64,000 nt of DNA from Numida meleagris (taxonomy: Eukaryota; Chordata; Aves; Galliformes; Numididae), in the NCBI RefSeq assembly GCF_002078875.1, contig NC_034410.1:102373303-102437302 (forward strand), written 5' to 3'. The position numbers were made by a program, and so were the translations under genes. The notes below the pieces were generated by a model. That model made no database searches. It saw only the letters and a list, made by a program, of their open reading frames with translations, and had not been told where the DNA came from. Shown in pieces: positions 63,961 through 64,000 of the stretch. Every line of letters starts with the position of its first letter. Position 1 is the stretch's first letter.

Positions 63961-64000
63961 CCAGGGAAAGATCTGGAAAGGCAGGCTGTGAGGAAAGGCT

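Larger units (their letters stand above)
49133..64000 (-). other. ZNF521: ZNF521 intron 3, part 3 (runs off the right edge)
   Basis: I looked for the exon expected upstream of exon 4, which should encode the N-terminal CDSC...H finger and end in a phase-1 donor, and did not find it. It must lie beyond 64000. Contents: a MIR-like remnant at 51000-51260, a 142-codon orphan frame at 51410-51838, (TA)n at 53346-53371, an AAAT/ACAT compound repeat at 56905-56947, a candidate conserved stretch at 57420-57900, a 17-bp direct duplication near 62004-62044, a C8A27 tract at 63542-63576 and a CpG-rich segment at 63690-63960. Confidence 0.8.

Noticed and set aside
22400..64000. ZNF521 exon 3 (N-terminal finger) in the right flank
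   Set aside because: No minus-strand match to the expected CDSC...TEHK...C segment with a phase-1 donor was seen. It is presumed beyond the window.
1..64000. CRISPR arrays, tRNA or rRNA genes, operons, phage or integron features
   Set aside because: No regularly spaced repeats, cloverleaf-like genes or bacterial gene organisation are visible. The sequence is vertebrate intronic DNA.

Overview
The window is a stretch of vertebrate, almost certainly avian, nuclear DNA. It is AT-rich and mostly non-coding. It carries CR1 retrotransposon copies of the kind found in birds, including one whose 3' part resembles chicken-type (galliform) CR1, which makes a galliform likely but not certain. The only gene I can support is ZNF521 (EHZF/Evi3), a transcriptional co-regulator with about 30 zinc fingers. 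It lies on the minus strand.

Layout, in + coordinates. Positions 1-3230 are part of the intron after exon 5. Positions 3231-3315 are exon 5, an 85-base exon recognised by its protein sequence and splice sites. Positions 3316-18980 are the complete 15.7 kb intron 4. Positions 18981-22333 are the giant exon 4, which alone encodes 25 classical C2H2 fingers plus one atypical cysteine-only finger. Positions 22334-64000 are part of intron 3. I looked for exons 1-3 and for exon 6 onward and did not find them, so both ends of the gene lie outside the window. Exon numbers follow the human gene as I remember it.

The introns contain three kinds of material. First, CR1 LINE fragments: the best, at 38932-39680, still reads as the end of the reverse-transcriptase ORF with one stop codon, and a second clear copy lies at 48770-49132. 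Second, much older amniote repeats (MIR-like SINEs and an antisense ancient CR1/L3-like LINE). Third, simple repeats, including a long (CAA)n run at 24171-24230. Several repeat-free segments rich in homeodomain-type or E-box-type motifs look like conserved regulatory elements, which would fit a developmental regulator with very large introns. That reading is inference until alignments are made.

The most useful second-look points are the weak 5' splice site of exon 4, with an in-frame 44-codon read-through; a NAGNAG acceptor at exon 5; a cluster of three TGATTAAT motifs at 35727-35785; and a CpG-rich segment at 63690-63960. I found no convincing second protein gene, RNA gene, CRISPR array or previously undescribed system.
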